47,975 nt of DNA, from contig NZ_AUAW01000020.1 of the NCBI RefSeq assembly GCF_000428925.1, positions 1 through 47,975 on the forward strand, given 5' to 3'. The stretch is from Furfurilactobacillus rossiae DSM 15814 (GTDB taxonomy: Bacteria; Bacillota; Bacilli; Lactobacillales; Lactobacillaceae). Shown one piece after another: positions 24,787 to 33,413 of this stretch. How positions within the stretch are numbered: the stretch's first letter is position 1; each line of letters opens with the position of its first letter. Position numbers and translations under genes: made by a program. The notes beneath the pieces were generated by a model that was given only the letters and a program-made list of their open reading frames with translations, ran no database searches and was not told where the DNA came from.

Positions 24787-26625
24787 ATGAAAAACCGGCA
24801 AAAACTGAGTTTGATCATTTCGGTCGCCGTCATTGCATTAGTGTTGCAATTTATCGCACATCAAGCGCCTGCTGCTCAGTGGTTGATTACAATCGTAGGG
24901 GCGGTAATGGCGTTTGGAATGTTGATGGGGATGATTCGAACGCTACGCAGTGGTAAATATGGCGTCGACCTCCTTGCAATTACAGCGGTGGTTGCCACAC
25001 TTGCCGTTGGTGAGTACTGGGCCGCGTTGGTTGTTTTAGTTATGCTAACTGGCGGCGATGCGTTGGAAGATTTTGCATCACGGCGTGCGAACAGTGAGTT
25101 GCAGGCATTACTGGATAAAACACCCGAAGTTGCGCACCGCGTGACAGATGACACCATCACTGATGTCGACGTTGATTCATTAAAGGTTGGCGATCGCTTG
25201 CTAATCAAGCCCGGCGAAATGGTTGGGGCTGACGCACATGTCGTTATTGGGACGTCTACGTTTGACGAATCTTCTTTGACCGGTGAGGCACGGCCAGTTG
25301 AAAAGGGCGTTGGAGATGAAGTGATGTCTGGTGCAGTGAATGGAGATCAAATCATCACAGTTCAGGTTGACAAACTGGCGGCTGATAGCCAATACCAAAA
25401 GATTATTCAATTAGTTCGTGAAGCGGAAGCACGGCCGGCGCATTTCGTGCGCATGGCGGATCGCTACGCTGTGCCATTTACATTGATTGCTTATGTGATT
25501 GCGGGAATTGCTTGGTTCATTTCTAAAGACCCAGTTCGTTTTGCGCAAGTGTTAGTGGTTGCGTCGCCATGTCCATTGATTTTGGCGGCACCGACTGCGC
25601 TAATTTCTGGGATGTCACGGGCATCACGCAACGGGATCATCGTTAAAACTGGGACAACTCTTGAAAAACTAGCTGATGCGCGTAGTATTTCGTTTGATAA
25701 AACTGGGACGATCACGAATGGTGTTCTAAGCGTTGATCAAGTGATACCGGAAGGCTCAACTACAAATGATCAGTTGTTGCAGTTAGCGGCTAGTGTAGAA
25801 CAGGGCTCGAGCCACATTCTGGCCCGATCATTGGTTGAACATGTTGGTGCACAACATTTGGTACCCGTTAGCGATGTGGCGGAATCTACAGCAAACGGCG
25901 TGAGCGCACAGGTTGATGATCATCTTATTAAGGTCGGCAAACTTAGCTTTGTGACCGAAGAAAAGTTATCACCACAGCAGCAAACTGCCGTATATGTCTC
26001 ATGCGATGGTAAATATTTGGGTGCCATTACGTTTATGGATACCATGCGAGACGAAGCGCCGGCAACCATGAATTGCTTGCGTCGCTTGGGTGTGGATCAT
26101 ATTATGATGTTGACGGGTGATCAACGACAAGGCGCCATGACCATTGCACAGCAGGCTGGCGTTGATGACGTTCACGCTGAGTTATTGCCAGCGGATAAGA
26201 TTGCTGCGCTCAAACAAGTGCCGAAAAATTTACGACCAGTCATTATGGTCGGGGATGGCGTGAACGACGCACCATCGCTGGCAACCGCTGATGTCGGCAT
26301 TGCAATGGGAGCCCACGGATCGACTGCGGCTAGCGAGTCCGCTGATGCTGTTATCGTGAAGGATGATTTGAGTCGTGTAGTGAGTGCCCGTATCATTGCC
26401 GCGGATACTATGCGAATTGCCAAAGAATCCGTGCTGATCGGGATTTTCGTTTGTGTCGGCCTGATGTTGATTGCGGCTACTGGAGTTGTGCCCGCATTAA
26501 TCGGTGCCTTGTTGCAGGAAGTCGTGGACACTGTGTCGATCCTTTCTGCATTGCGGGCTCGTCGTGGTAAGAAACGACCAGCAAGTCAGTTAGCCGGATT
26601 AAAAGCGGACATCGTTAATGCCTAG
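24787..26625 (+). CDS. P1B-type heavy-metal efflux ATPase (SPC type)
   Basis: 612 aa without an N-terminal metal-binding domain. Marks are the A-domain motif SSLTGEA, the membrane motif SPC (S260-C262), the phosphorylated D304 in DKTGT, MLTGDQ and VGDGVNDAP. SPC in place of CPC defines the P1B-4-like group, which exports Fe2+, Co2+ or Zn2+ (PfeT/ZosA, CtpD, CoaT). The last helix reads QEVVDTVSI where P1B-4 proteins usually have HEGxT, so metal choice is open. The PerR/Fur-like operator and the DUF1801 neighbour favour iron. ATG 24787 follows GGAGAGGG. Confidence 0.88.
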   Translation: MKNRQKLSLIISVAVIALVLQFIAHQAPAAQWLITIVGAVMAFGMLMGMIRTLRSGKYGVDLLAITAVVATLAVGEYWAALVVLVMLTGGDALEDFASRRANSELQALLDKTPEVAHRVTDDTITDVDVDSLKVGDRLLIKPGEMVGADAHVVIGTSTFDESSLTGEARPVEKGVGDEVMSGAVNGDQIITVQVDKLAADSQYQKIIQLVREAEARPAHFVRMADRYAVPFTLIAYVIAGIAWFISKDPVRFAQVLVVASPCPLILAAPTALISGMSRASRNGIIVKTGTTLEKLADARSISFDKTGTITNGVLSVDQVIPEGSTTNDQLLQLAASVEQGSSHILARSLVEHVGAQHLVPVSDVAESTANGVSAQVDDHLIKVGKLSFVTEEKLSPQQQTAVYVSCDGKYLGAITFMDTMRDEAPATMNCLRRLGVDHIMMLTGDQRQGAMTIAQQAGVDDVHAELLPADKIAALKQVPKNLRPVIMVGDGVNDAPSLATADVGIAMGAHGSTAASESADAVIVKDDLSRVVSARIIAADTMRIAKESVLIGIFVCVGLMLIAATGVVPALIGALLQEVVDTVSILSALRARRGKKRPASQLAGLKADIVNA

Positions 26626-26644
26626 GCATGGAATCGAGGAAAAG

Positions 26645-26983
26645 ATGACGGTGATCGAACAATATATCGCGGATCAGCCAGCAGAACGGCAGGCGCGATT
26701 GAACGAATTATACGTATTGTTGAAGGCAGAGTTGCCTAATGCACAAGAGAAAATCTCGTACGGTATGCCAACATTTTATGGTCAACGTAACATTATTCAT
26801 TTTGCGAATATGAAGCACCATACCGGTTTGTATCCTGGCGCGGAACCGATTGCGTTGATGCAAACGGAGTTAAGTGATTTTCATACTAGCAAGGGTGCTA
26901 TTCAACTGCCACTAGACAAGCCATTGCCGGTTGACCTAATCAAAAAAATTGCTCAGTTGGCTTTGGTACGTGAGCAACGGTAG
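26645..26983 (+). CDS. DUF1801 protein, Fra/YdhG iron-chaperone-like
   Basis: 112 aa from ATG 26645 (CGAGGA site; a longer frame starts 27 bp earlier inside the ATPase gene end). The DUF1801 fold is recognisable from ISYGMPTFYGQRNIIHFANMK and GLYPGAEPIA. In Bacillus subtilis the related YdhG (Fra) is a frataxin-like iron chaperone for Fe-S cluster and haem synthesis. It directly follows the P1B-ATPase and would share its Fur/PerR-like promoter, which supports an iron role. Confidence 0.75.
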   Translation: MTVIEQYIADQPAERQARLNELYVLLKAELPNAQEKISYGMPTFYGQRNIIHFANMKHHTGLYPGAEPIALMQTELSDFHTSKGAIQLPLDKPLPVDLIKKIAQLALVREQR

Positions 26984-27005
26984 ATTGTGGCTGTCGTGAC
27001 AGCTT

Positions 27006-27199
27006 TCGCTGCCGGTTGGCAACATTGACACGCCGCCGTGGGACCGGTTCAAGCCTTCAAAAACCGAAGTCTTTCACCTCGCCGTCGAGCCTCGTGAAGC
27101 CCGCGAGTCTTGACGTCCGTCCGTGATGTAAATCTGAGCAAAATCACTCAGATTAACATCACCTGCACGGCTTGGTGTCAATGTTGCCGTCCTCTCGCT
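27006..27199 (+). repeat. Structured repeat family B, copy B3
   Basis: The outer stem ggcaacattgacac (27018-27031) pairs perfectly with gtgtcaatgttgcc (27175-27188), and gccgtg with cacggc. The inner hairpin here is gtgatg…aatctgag/ctcagatt…catcac, where B1 and B5 have gtaac…aattcgg/ccgaatt. Both arms changed together. It lies between convergent genes, 173 bp upstream of A4. Confidence 0.8.
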
Positions 27200-27371
27200 C
27201 ACATAGCAGTGGGCACCACGTCACCACTAAACTAGACAACACCACGTTCAGACATTGTCTAATTTCTGGTAATGCTGTCTAGATGTGGAAATTCCTGTGA
27301 TTTTTCACAACGCTAGAGTTGTTCCCATATGTGAGATAGTTAAAAATCTTTAGAGCGGGCTTTGGTTATGT

Positions 27372-27553
27372 AGTGGAGCTGACCGGCGACAGAGTTTCGG
27401 TGTCGACAATACTTAATGGCGGGGGCTTGGCCATTTAGTATTGTGGGACGACTTGTGAGACGTACTGTGGCTCAGAATCGAGGTTGAAAACCGCGGCTTT
27501 TGCGGGTTGAGACCGGTCCTCACGGAAACGGCGTCGCAGGTCGGCGTAACGGA
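27372..27553 (+). repeat. Structured repeat family A, copy A4
   Basis: The outer arm gaccggcgac faces gtcgcaggtc (one mismatch). The long arm acaatacttaatggc faces gccatttagtattgt. tgtgagac…ggctcaga and an accgc…gcgggt hairpin follow. A bidirectional terminator lies 22 bp further on. Confidence 0.8.
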
Positions 27554-27574
27554 CGAATATTATGTACAAAAAGT

Positions 27575-27619
27575 AGCGTCCAGACTATCAAAAAGTTGAT
27601 AATCTGGACGCTGTTTTTT
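27575..27619. terminator. Bidirectional terminator
   Basis: agcgtccagactatcaa and ttgataatctggacgct form a stem flanked by TTTTTT on the + side and by a T5 run on the - side. It would end the aminotransferase transcript and any plus-strand transcript of B3-A4. Confidence 0.85.
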
Positions 27620-27647
27620 GAATGAATCAAAGAGAGGGCGGAAAAAC

Positions 27648-28850
27648 TTACTGCACTTTGACAGTATTTTCAGTCAGTGCGGTTGCCAGTCGTTGAATGC
27701 CAGCAGTGATTTGTTGTTCATCAACACCGGAAAAGTTCAACCGCAGGCCATTGTGTACGTTTTGATGAGCGAAGAAGACTTGACCGGGAACGTAACTGAT
27801 ATGTGCTTGCGGCATCACAACATCCTGTAACAATGCTTGTGTGTCGACATTTTCTGGCAGTGTCAACCAAACGAAGAAACCACCGTCAGGGCGTGTGAAT
27901 TTAACTGTGTCTGGCATGAATTCGGTCAGTGCGTTAAGCATCGCATCTAGTCGATTGCGATAGGTAGTCAGCATGTTAGCCACATGTTGGTTTAAGTCGT
28001 TGTTATCCAAAAAGGCAGACACAGCATGCAACATAATGGCTGGTGATTCAAGATCACTGGTTTCTTTCAGTTGACGCAGTTTATTGATGACCATTTCATC
28101 CGCGACCACCCAACCGGTACGCAAACCTGGCATTAAAATTTTTGAGAAGCTGCTGATGAAAATAACACGACCATGGCGGTCAAAGGATTTAATAGCTGGC
28201 AATGAGTGACCGTGGTACCGCAAATCGCGGTATGGTGTATCTTCAAGAATGTAGAAGTGATATTCTTCAGCTAGTTCAACCAACCGCTTCCGTTTGGCAA
28301 CGGACATCGTAACACCGGTGGGATTATGAAAATCAGGCACTGTGTAGACCAGTTTGATATTGGGATGGGTTTTCAACAATGAGGTGAGTGCATCAACATC
28401 CATACCGTCGTCTTCCATTGGCACGTCTAAGTAAGTAGGACCATATTGATCAAACGAAGCGAGGGCACCAACATAAGTAGGCGTTTCGACAGCGACTTCA
28501 TCACCAGTGTCGAGCAGCAACTTGGCTACTAAATCAATTGCTTGCTGGCCGCCTTGGGTGACCAATACATTATCAGCCGTGGCATTGATGCCGGCCGTTT
28601 GGTGAACGCGATTGGCCAGTTGTTGACGAAGGTGAACGGGGCCAGCGACCTCTTGATACTCAAATAAGTGGTTACCCGCAGTATCGATGGCGGTGTTAAA
28701 GGCGTTTTGCATTTGTGCGGTTGGAAACAGGTCAGGATTGGGATTGCCAGCGGAAAATTTAATCCCGTCTGGACCTAACTGCCCACCAAATAACTGTGCC
28801 AAACGACTTTCTGTGCCAATGGCGGCACGATCTGCAAATAATTCACTCAT
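27648..28850 (-). CDS. PLP-dependent aminotransferase, class I/II
   Basis: 400 aa from ATG 28850 (MSELFADRA…), preceded by GAGAGGAAG. The fold-type I pattern is clear: the cofactor-binding VTQGGQQAIDL, the PDFHNPTG segment with the conserved Asn, and the Schiff-base lysine K237 in SSFSKILMPGLRTGW. It resembles the 2-aminoadipate/aromatic (LysN, MocR-C-terminal-like) group. In lactic acid bacteria such enzymes transaminate aromatic or branched amino acids to flavour-precursor keto acids. Exact substrate unknown. No regulator domain is fused. Confidence 0.88.
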   Translation of the reverse strand: MSELFADRAAIGTESRLAQLFGGQLGPDGIKFSAGNPNPDLFPTAQMQNAFNTAIDTAGNHLFEYQEVAGPVHLRQQLANRVHQTAGINATADNVLVTQGGQQAIDLVAKLLLDTGDEVAVETPTYVGALASFDQYGPTYLDVPMEDDGMDVDALTSLLKTHPNIKLVYTVPDFHNPTGVTMSVAKRKRLVELAEEYHFYILEDTPYRDLRYHGHSLPAIKSFDRHGRVIFISSFSKILMPGLRTGWVVADEMVINKLRQLKETSDLESPAIMLHAVSAFLDNNDLNQHVANMLTTYRNRLDAMLNALTEFMPDTVKFTRPDGGFFVWLTLPENVDTQALLQDVVMPQAHISYVPGQVFFAHQNVHNGLRLNFSGVDEQQITAGIQRLATALTENTVKVQ

Positions 28851-29006
28851 AACTGTCGCTTCCTCTCTTTTACTTGTTGCCAAGTATAAAGGATATTATT
28901 GAATAAATAAAACTCAACTTTTTCAATTTAAAGTGAATTTAATTCATCATAAAATTAAAACCCATGTGTTCATACCAACAAAACAACATCGTTGAAAAAA
29001 CACGAT

Positions 29007-29016
29007 TACAAGTGTA
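29007..29016. promoter_or_regulatory. cop box upstream of copY
   Basis: TACAAGTGTA matches the CopY operator TACAnnTGTA exactly and lies 50 bp before copY. It implies autoregulation. Confidence 0.85.
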
Positions 29017-29065
29017 AACTTTACTCATTGGAACTAGTTAAAGATGACGAAAGGTGGTTATCAAC

Positions 29066-29512
29066 ATGGAAGCCACAGTAAAACTTGAAATTAGTGATGC
29101 GGAATGGGAAGTAATGCGAATTGTGTGGACGTTAGGTGAATCGAACAGCCGCCAGATTACCGAAATTTTAGCTGACAAGATGGGCTGGAAGTCAGCCACA
29201 GTTAAGACACTACTGGGGCGTTTGGTTAAGAAGCAGGCGCTCACAACGAGAAAGGACGGTAACGCATTCATTTATACGCCGTTGGTTGCTGAACAAGATG
29301 CCATGGATAGTGCAACACGCGCTTTGTTTGGCCACCTGTGTCAGATGAAAGTCGGTCAAACGTTAGCTGACTTGATTGATGATCTGACGCTCAGCAAGGC
29401 AAACATTGCTGACCTGCAAGCTCAATTGGCGGAAAAAGCGAAGACGGCCCCAGAGACGGTAGCATGCGATTGTTTGCCAGACGGCTGCGATGTCATGAAG
29501 CAGGAAGCCTAA
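29066..29512 (+). CDS. copY: CopY-type copper-responsive repressor
   Basis: 148 aa from ATG 29066 (MEATVKLEISD…), with AGGTGG 8 nt upstream; a GTG at 29054 is less likely. Residues 1-75 form the BlaI/MecI-type winged helix (AEWEVMRIVWTLGESNSRQITEIL). The C-terminal metal hook reads CDCLPDGCDV: three of the four cysteines of the usual CxCx4CxC are present and the last is Val. CopY releases the cop boxes when Cu(I) displaces Zn(II). Boxes lie upstream of both copY and copB. Confidence 0.9.
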   Translation: MEATVKLEISDAEWEVMRIVWTLGESNSRQITEILADKMGWKSATVKTLLGRLVKKQALTTRKDGNAFIYTPLVAEQDAMDSATRALFGHLCQMKVGQTLADLIDDLTLSKANIADLQAQLAEKAKTAPETVACDCLPDGCDVMKQEA

Positions 29513-29535
29513 TTAAATATTTGTCTTGACGAAAG

Positions 29536-29575
29536 GGAACTGTTTGGCGTAATGGCCAGCCAGTTCTTTTTTTCA
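29536..29575 (+). terminator. Terminator between copY and copB
   Basis: gaactgtttggc and gccagccagttc form an imperfect stem followed by T7. It separates copY from copB, which has its own cop boxes. Confidence 0.65.
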
Positions 29576-29611
29576 TGAAATCACGAAACTTATGACTTGA
29601 CGATTTTCGTT

Positions 29612-29647
29612 TACGATTGTAAACTGTACCTATCGATTACAAATGTA
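29612..29647. promoter_or_regulatory. Two cop boxes upstream of copB
   Basis: TACGATTGTA (29612-29621, one mismatch) and TACAAATGTA (29638-29647, exact) match TACAnnTGTA and lie 26 bp apart, centre to centre. Both are within 70 bp of the copB start, so copB is a separate CopY-controlled unit. Confidence 0.85.
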
Positions 29648-29678
29648 AACGCAAAAATATAAGCGTCAAGGGAGGCAC

Positions 29679-31724
29679 ATGATGAACAACATGTCGATGG
29701 GTCATGAGATGAAGCACGACGAAATGAATCAGGATGATATGCAGATGGCTGGGCATGGCATGATGCATATGGGTAATCTCAAACGGAAGTTTTGGGTGTC
29801 CTTAGTCTTAACGATTCCGATTATTTTATTAACGCCAATGATGGGTGCACGTTTGCCGTTCCAATTGTCGTTTCCAGGTTCTGACTGGGTGGTGGCGTTA
29901 ATCGGGACCATTTTGTTCTTCTATGGTGGGGCACCATTCTTTTCCGGAGCCGTTGACGAATTGAAAACGCGCAAGCCAGCGATGATGGCGCTGATTGCTA
30001 TGGGTATTTCCGTTGCGTACATTTACAGTATTTATGCCACAATCGCGAACAATGTGTTCGACGTGAAGCCTATGGTGATGAATTTCTTTTGGGAATTGGC
30101 AACGTTGATCGACATCATGCTACTAGGTCACTGGATTGAAATGAACGCAGTGATGAATGCCGGTTCAGCGGTTGATTCACTGGCCAAACTCTTACCGAAC
30201 ACTGCACACAAGATCGTCAATGGACAGACACAGGATGTTCAAGTCAACGAATTGGCCGCGGGTGATCATGTGTCAGTAAGAGCGGGTGAACAGATTCCGG
30301 CTGACGGTGTGTTGGTAAGTGGAACCACTAGTGTTAACGAAGCCATGGTTACGGGTGAGGCCAAACGGATTGAGAAGAAGGCCGATGATAAAGTTATTGG
30401 CGGCTCAGTCAACGGTGATGGCACGTTTGAAATGACGATTACCGGAACAGGCGATTCAGGTTATTTAGCGCAAGTTATGGATTTGGTGGCCAATGCGCAA
30501 CAGTCGAAGTCAGAACAGGAAAACATGGCTGATAAAGTTGCTGGGACGCTGTTTTACGCAGCATTATTGGTCGCCATCGTAGCCTTTGTGACATGGCTAT
30601 TCATCGGTAATTTGGCGCTGGCACTATCTGTGGCAGTGACGGTGCTCGTGATTGCCTGCCCGCATGCGCTCGGTTTAGCAATTCCGCTGGTCGTTGCCCG
30701 AAGCACTTCTATTGCTGCCCGTAATGGTTTGTTGATCCGCAATCGAGACGCAATGGAGCGTGTTAAAACATTAAAGTACGCCTTGATGGATAAGACGGGG
30801 ACCCTAACTGAAGGAAACTTTGAGGTGCATGCTGTTGGCAGTTTAATTGATGGCGTGAGCGATGATGCGGTATTGGCCCAGTTGGCTGGTCTGGAAAATG
30901 GGTCTAGCCATCCATTAGCAGTTGGTATTTTGAACGCGGCCAAACACCGCCAAATTACAGCGGCAAAAGTAAGTGACATTGCTCAGATTACCGGTGTCGG
31001 CGTGCAGGGCCGTGCAGATGGTCATAAGGTGGCCATTGTCTCGGCCACATATCTGAACCAGCAGGGAATAGCTTACGACCACCAGCAGTTTGATGAACTT
31101 GCTAGTTCAGGCAATTCTGTTAGTTATTTGCTTGTAGATGATCGATTAACTGGTTTTGTGGCGCAGGGGGATGAAATTAAACCAGCTGCCAAACACATGA
31201 TCAGTATGTTAAAAAAGCAACACATCGTGCCCGTTATGTTAACGGGTGATAACGAACAAACGGCTCAAGTGGTTGCCAAACAATTGGGTGTCGACGAAGT
31301 GCGAGCGCAATTGATGCCAGAGGATAAGGAGAAAATTGTTCGCCAGTATCAGGAAGATGGTTCCGTCATGATGATTGGTGATGGGGTTAACGACGCGCCA
31401 AGTTTAGCGCGTGCAGATATTGGTGTGGCGATTGGCACGGGCACAGATGTGGCGATTGATTCGGCCGACGTTGTGTTGGTTCGCAGCGACCCTAACGATG
31501 TTGTTGAATTCTTGAATTTAGCTCGTAAGACAACTGGTAAGATGACAGAGAACCTCTGGTGGGGGGCTGGTTATAATATTTTAGCCATCCCATTGGCAGC
31601 AGGGGTCCTGGCACCGTTGGGCTTTATCTTGAGCCCAATGCTCGGGGCAGTGTTGATGTCTCTAAGTACAGTGATCGTAGCGATTAACGCGATGACACTG
31701 CGGGTAAATAAACAAGCTGAATAA
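29679..31724 (+). CDS. copB: CopB-type copper/silver efflux ATPase
   Basis: 681 aa P1B-ATPase. The first 33 residues are rich in Met and His (MSMGHEMKHDEM…MAGHGMMHMG), a typical metal-gathering tail of CopB. The membrane motif is CPH (C327-H329), the P1B-3 hallmark. Phosphorylated D371 is in DKTGT, with MLTGDNE and IGDGVNDAP following. It exports copper or silver across the cell membrane. It is preceded by GGGAGGC and two cop boxes, and follows its repressor copY. A copy of its 3' end recurs 1.6 kb downstream. Confidence 0.92.
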   Translation: MMNNMSMGHEMKHDEMNQDDMQMAGHGMMHMGNLKRKFWVSLVLTIPIILLTPMMGARLPFQLSFPGSDWVVALIGTILFFYGGAPFFSGAVDELKTRKPAMMALIAMGISVAYIYSIYATIANNVFDVKPMVMNFFWELATLIDIMLLGHWIEMNAVMNAGSAVDSLAKLLPNTAHKIVNGQTQDVQVNELAAGDHVSVRAGEQIPADGVLVSGTTSVNEAMVTGEAKRIEKKADDKVIGGSVNGDGTFEMTITGTGDSGYLAQVMDLVANAQQSKSEQENMADKVAGTLFYAALLVAIVAFVTWLFIGNLALALSVAVTVLVIACPHALGLAIPLVVARSTSIAARNGLLIRNRDAMERVKTLKYALMDKTGTLTEGNFEVHAVGSLIDGVSDDAVLAQLAGLENGSSHPLAVGILNAAKHRQITAAKVSDIAQITGVGVQGRADGHKVAIVSATYLNQQGIAYDHQQFDELASSGNSVSYLLVDDRLTGFVAQGDEIKPAAKHMISMLKKQHIVPVMLTGDNEQTAQVVAKQLGVDEVRAQLMPEDKEKIVRQYQEDGSVMMIGDGVNDAPSLARADIGVAIGTGTDVAIDSADVVLVRSDPNDVVEFLNLARKTTGKMTENLWWGAGYNILAIPLAAGVLAPLGFILSPMLGAVLMSLSTVIVAINAMTLRVNKQAE

Positions 31725-31727
31725 TTT

Positions 31728-31770
31728 AAAGACCACAATTCCGATTTGTTTCAGAATTGTGGTCTTTTTA
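31728..31770 (+). terminator. copB terminator
   Basis: aaagaccacaattc and gaattgtggtcttttt form the stem and T-run. An almost identical hairpin recurs at 33326-33368 as part of the duplicated copB end. Confidence 0.85.
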
Positions 31771-31968
31771 TGAGACTAAATGCTTCTTTTTCTGTCATCC
31801 TCATGGAATTATGAGTTTTTCCTTGTGTAACCAATTTCTTTAAATCTTGGACTCGCTGTAATTCGTTCAAATAGGTGAATATCGAGTACATTTCTTTGCC
31901 AAAAAATGTTAGTGGATTTAATATCAATCAGGTTCACTAATATGCTTTTATCACTTGGGAGGGATGCT

Positions 31969-32085
31969 ATGGGTCTTAATGAGCCCCTAAGTCGTGAATG
32001 TCTCATCAATTTGGTGATTGCGTTTATAGGACTTAGTCGCTGCGAATACTCATATGTACTCAAGGAGGGATTAAATAATTGGTAA
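31969..32085 (+). CDS. Possible 38-aa peptide
   Basis: ATG 31969 has a good GGGAGG site 6-7 nt upstream. The frame encodes MGLNEPLSRECLINL… with one hydrophobic stretch and ends in LKEGLNNW. The frame is open for about 20 codons upstream, so it may be the tail of a decayed gene. The family is not recognised. It lies in the segment between the two copB 3' ends. Confidence 0.25.
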   Translation: MGLNEPLSRECLINLVIAFIGLSRCEYSYVLKEGLNNW

Positions 32086-32207
32086 TTAAATATTCCTAAT
32101 TTTCGAAAAAAGATAATCTGGTTGGAAGGTAGAGAATACTATTGTATTTCTATCAGTAGTTTTGAAAGTATTTAAATATAATTAATAGGCAAGGAGATAT
32201 TTTTATC

Positions 32208-32891
32208 ATGAAAAACAAGATTGCAACGGGCCTAATTTTAGCAGTGCTACCAATGACTTTAGCAACTGTCGGTACTACAAATGTAAAAGCTGATGCGACA
32301 CATGCCACGACGTTTGAAATGAAAAGAAACGATATGAGTAAGACGTCTGGTGCCATCGTTGGAAGCTATAATAGTAAGGACAAGAAGGTTGTTGGAGCAA
32401 CCTTGCCTGGTAAGTCTGTGTCATTCAAGGTCTCTATGTTGAAAGGAGACTCAACATACTTGCATTTTGCCTTTATGCACGCCGCATCTGGATCAAAGGG
32501 TTGGTATTTTGCCCCAATGTCAGCAGATGGAATCAAATTAAGTAAGGCAGACTTTAAAGATGGTAAGAGTATAAATATTACGAATAAAATCGGATTGTTT
32601 GCGGCTCCGGACGCAAGCACGGTGAAGTCAGTCAAAGCAAATGACGGTAAGCTGAAATACAAAAAGACTTCAAAGTTCCTAAAGGCGACTGTTAAAGAAA
32701 ACGATGGCAAATATACGGTTACTATCAAAAACATGTCTAAGGGCAATTACAAAACGCCATTTTCATCTGGTGTTTGGGGTACCGAAATGAATGGATCAAA
32801 GGCTTTTGACCACACGCCATCAGCAGCATTAAGTAAGCTCGCTACGATGGGACACCGTGACGATTTACTAAAGACAGCCGAAATGAAATAA
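32208..32891 (+). CDS. Secreted protein with spondin-like domain
   Basis: 227 aa. A signal peptide (KNK, hydrophobic core, likely cut after VKA at residue 28) sends it out of the cell. There is no LPXTG, lipobox or membrane tail, so it is free or loosely bound. The mature part resembles bacterial Spondin_N domains: a SFKVSML strand, HFAFMH, and near the end SSGVWGT followed by PSAALSKLATMG, like the SPGVW and GLE.LAEDG motifs of that family. The assignment is by pattern only. AAGGAG precedes ATG 32208. The gene lies in AT-rich DNA bounded by two copies of the copB 3' end. Confidence 0.6.
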   Translation: MKNKIATGLILAVLPMTLATVGTTNVKADATHATTFEMKRNDMSKTSGAIVGSYNSKDKKVVGATLPGKSVSFKVSMLKGDSTYLHFAFMHAASGSKGWYFAPMSADGIKLSKADFKDGKSINITNKIGLFAAPDASTVKSVKANDGKLKYKKTSKFLKATVKENDGKYTVTIKNMSKGNYKTPFSSGVWGTEMNGSKAFDHTPSAALSKLATMGHRDDLLKTAEMK

Positions 32892-33002
32892 GGTAGATAA
32901 GGCATCACACTGGGCTTGAAGTTAGGGATATTTAAATCCACACGAAGATGTAGTTATTTGAGTACATGGTCTATAAAAAATAAATCTCATATTCTGGCAA
33001 TA

Positions 33003-33076
33003 ATCACCTCACGAGTGATAGATGAGTTATGATAGTTCATCTGTCACCCGTGTGTCACCCGTGAGGGGATTTTTTA
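33003..33076 (+). terminator. Large branched-stem terminator
   Basis: Outer arms acctcacg and cgtgaggg and inner arms tgatagatga and tcatctgtca pair in nested fashion, followed by TTTTTTA. It probably ends the secreted-protein transcript about 110 bp after its stop. Confidence 0.65.
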
Positions 33077-33244
33077 TTCACTGTGAAGCCGTTTTGTTGA
33101 TTATTATTACCAGCACAACGGTTAGCGGTGACCATCATATTTAAGTGTTGTTATTTTTCTGTGGGGTTACTTCTAAAACATACCGATATGTTTTGATCTT
33201 CGCCTTAGATAATTTGCAGCAAATTGAAATGTTTAACAAGCCTG

Positions 33245-33370
33245 CCAGTATTGATGTCCTTGAGTACAGTGATCGTAGCGATTAACGCGATGACACTGCG
33301 GGTAAATAAAATAAGCTGAATAATTTAAAGACCACAATTCCGATTTGTTTCAGAATTGTGGTCTCTTTAT
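33245..33370 (+). pseudogene. Second copy of the copB 3' end plus terminator
   Basis: About 120 bp nearly identical to 31648-31770: the last 24 or so codons of copB and its terminator. Early differences are synonymous (gtg/gta, tctcta/tccttg) and one frameshift near the end changes the final residues from NKQAE to NKIS. No ATPase sequence precedes it. It is either the relic of a second copB or a 3'-end duplication made when the 31.8-33.2 kb segment arrived. Confidence 0.8.
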
Positions 33371-33413
33371 ACCGTTAATTTAAGTTGGCATGCCAAACAG
33401 CGGACTAAAGGGC

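Noticed and set aside
29066-31724. Copper resistance island as horizontally acquired
   Set aside because: copY-copB has ordinary codon use and intact regulation; only the downstream insert and duplicated 3' end suggest a transfer event.
31809-32063. 84-codon open frame on -
   Set aside because: It needs a TTG start without a ribosome binding site and lies opposite a better-initiated small plus-strand frame. It could be a relic but cannot be supported.
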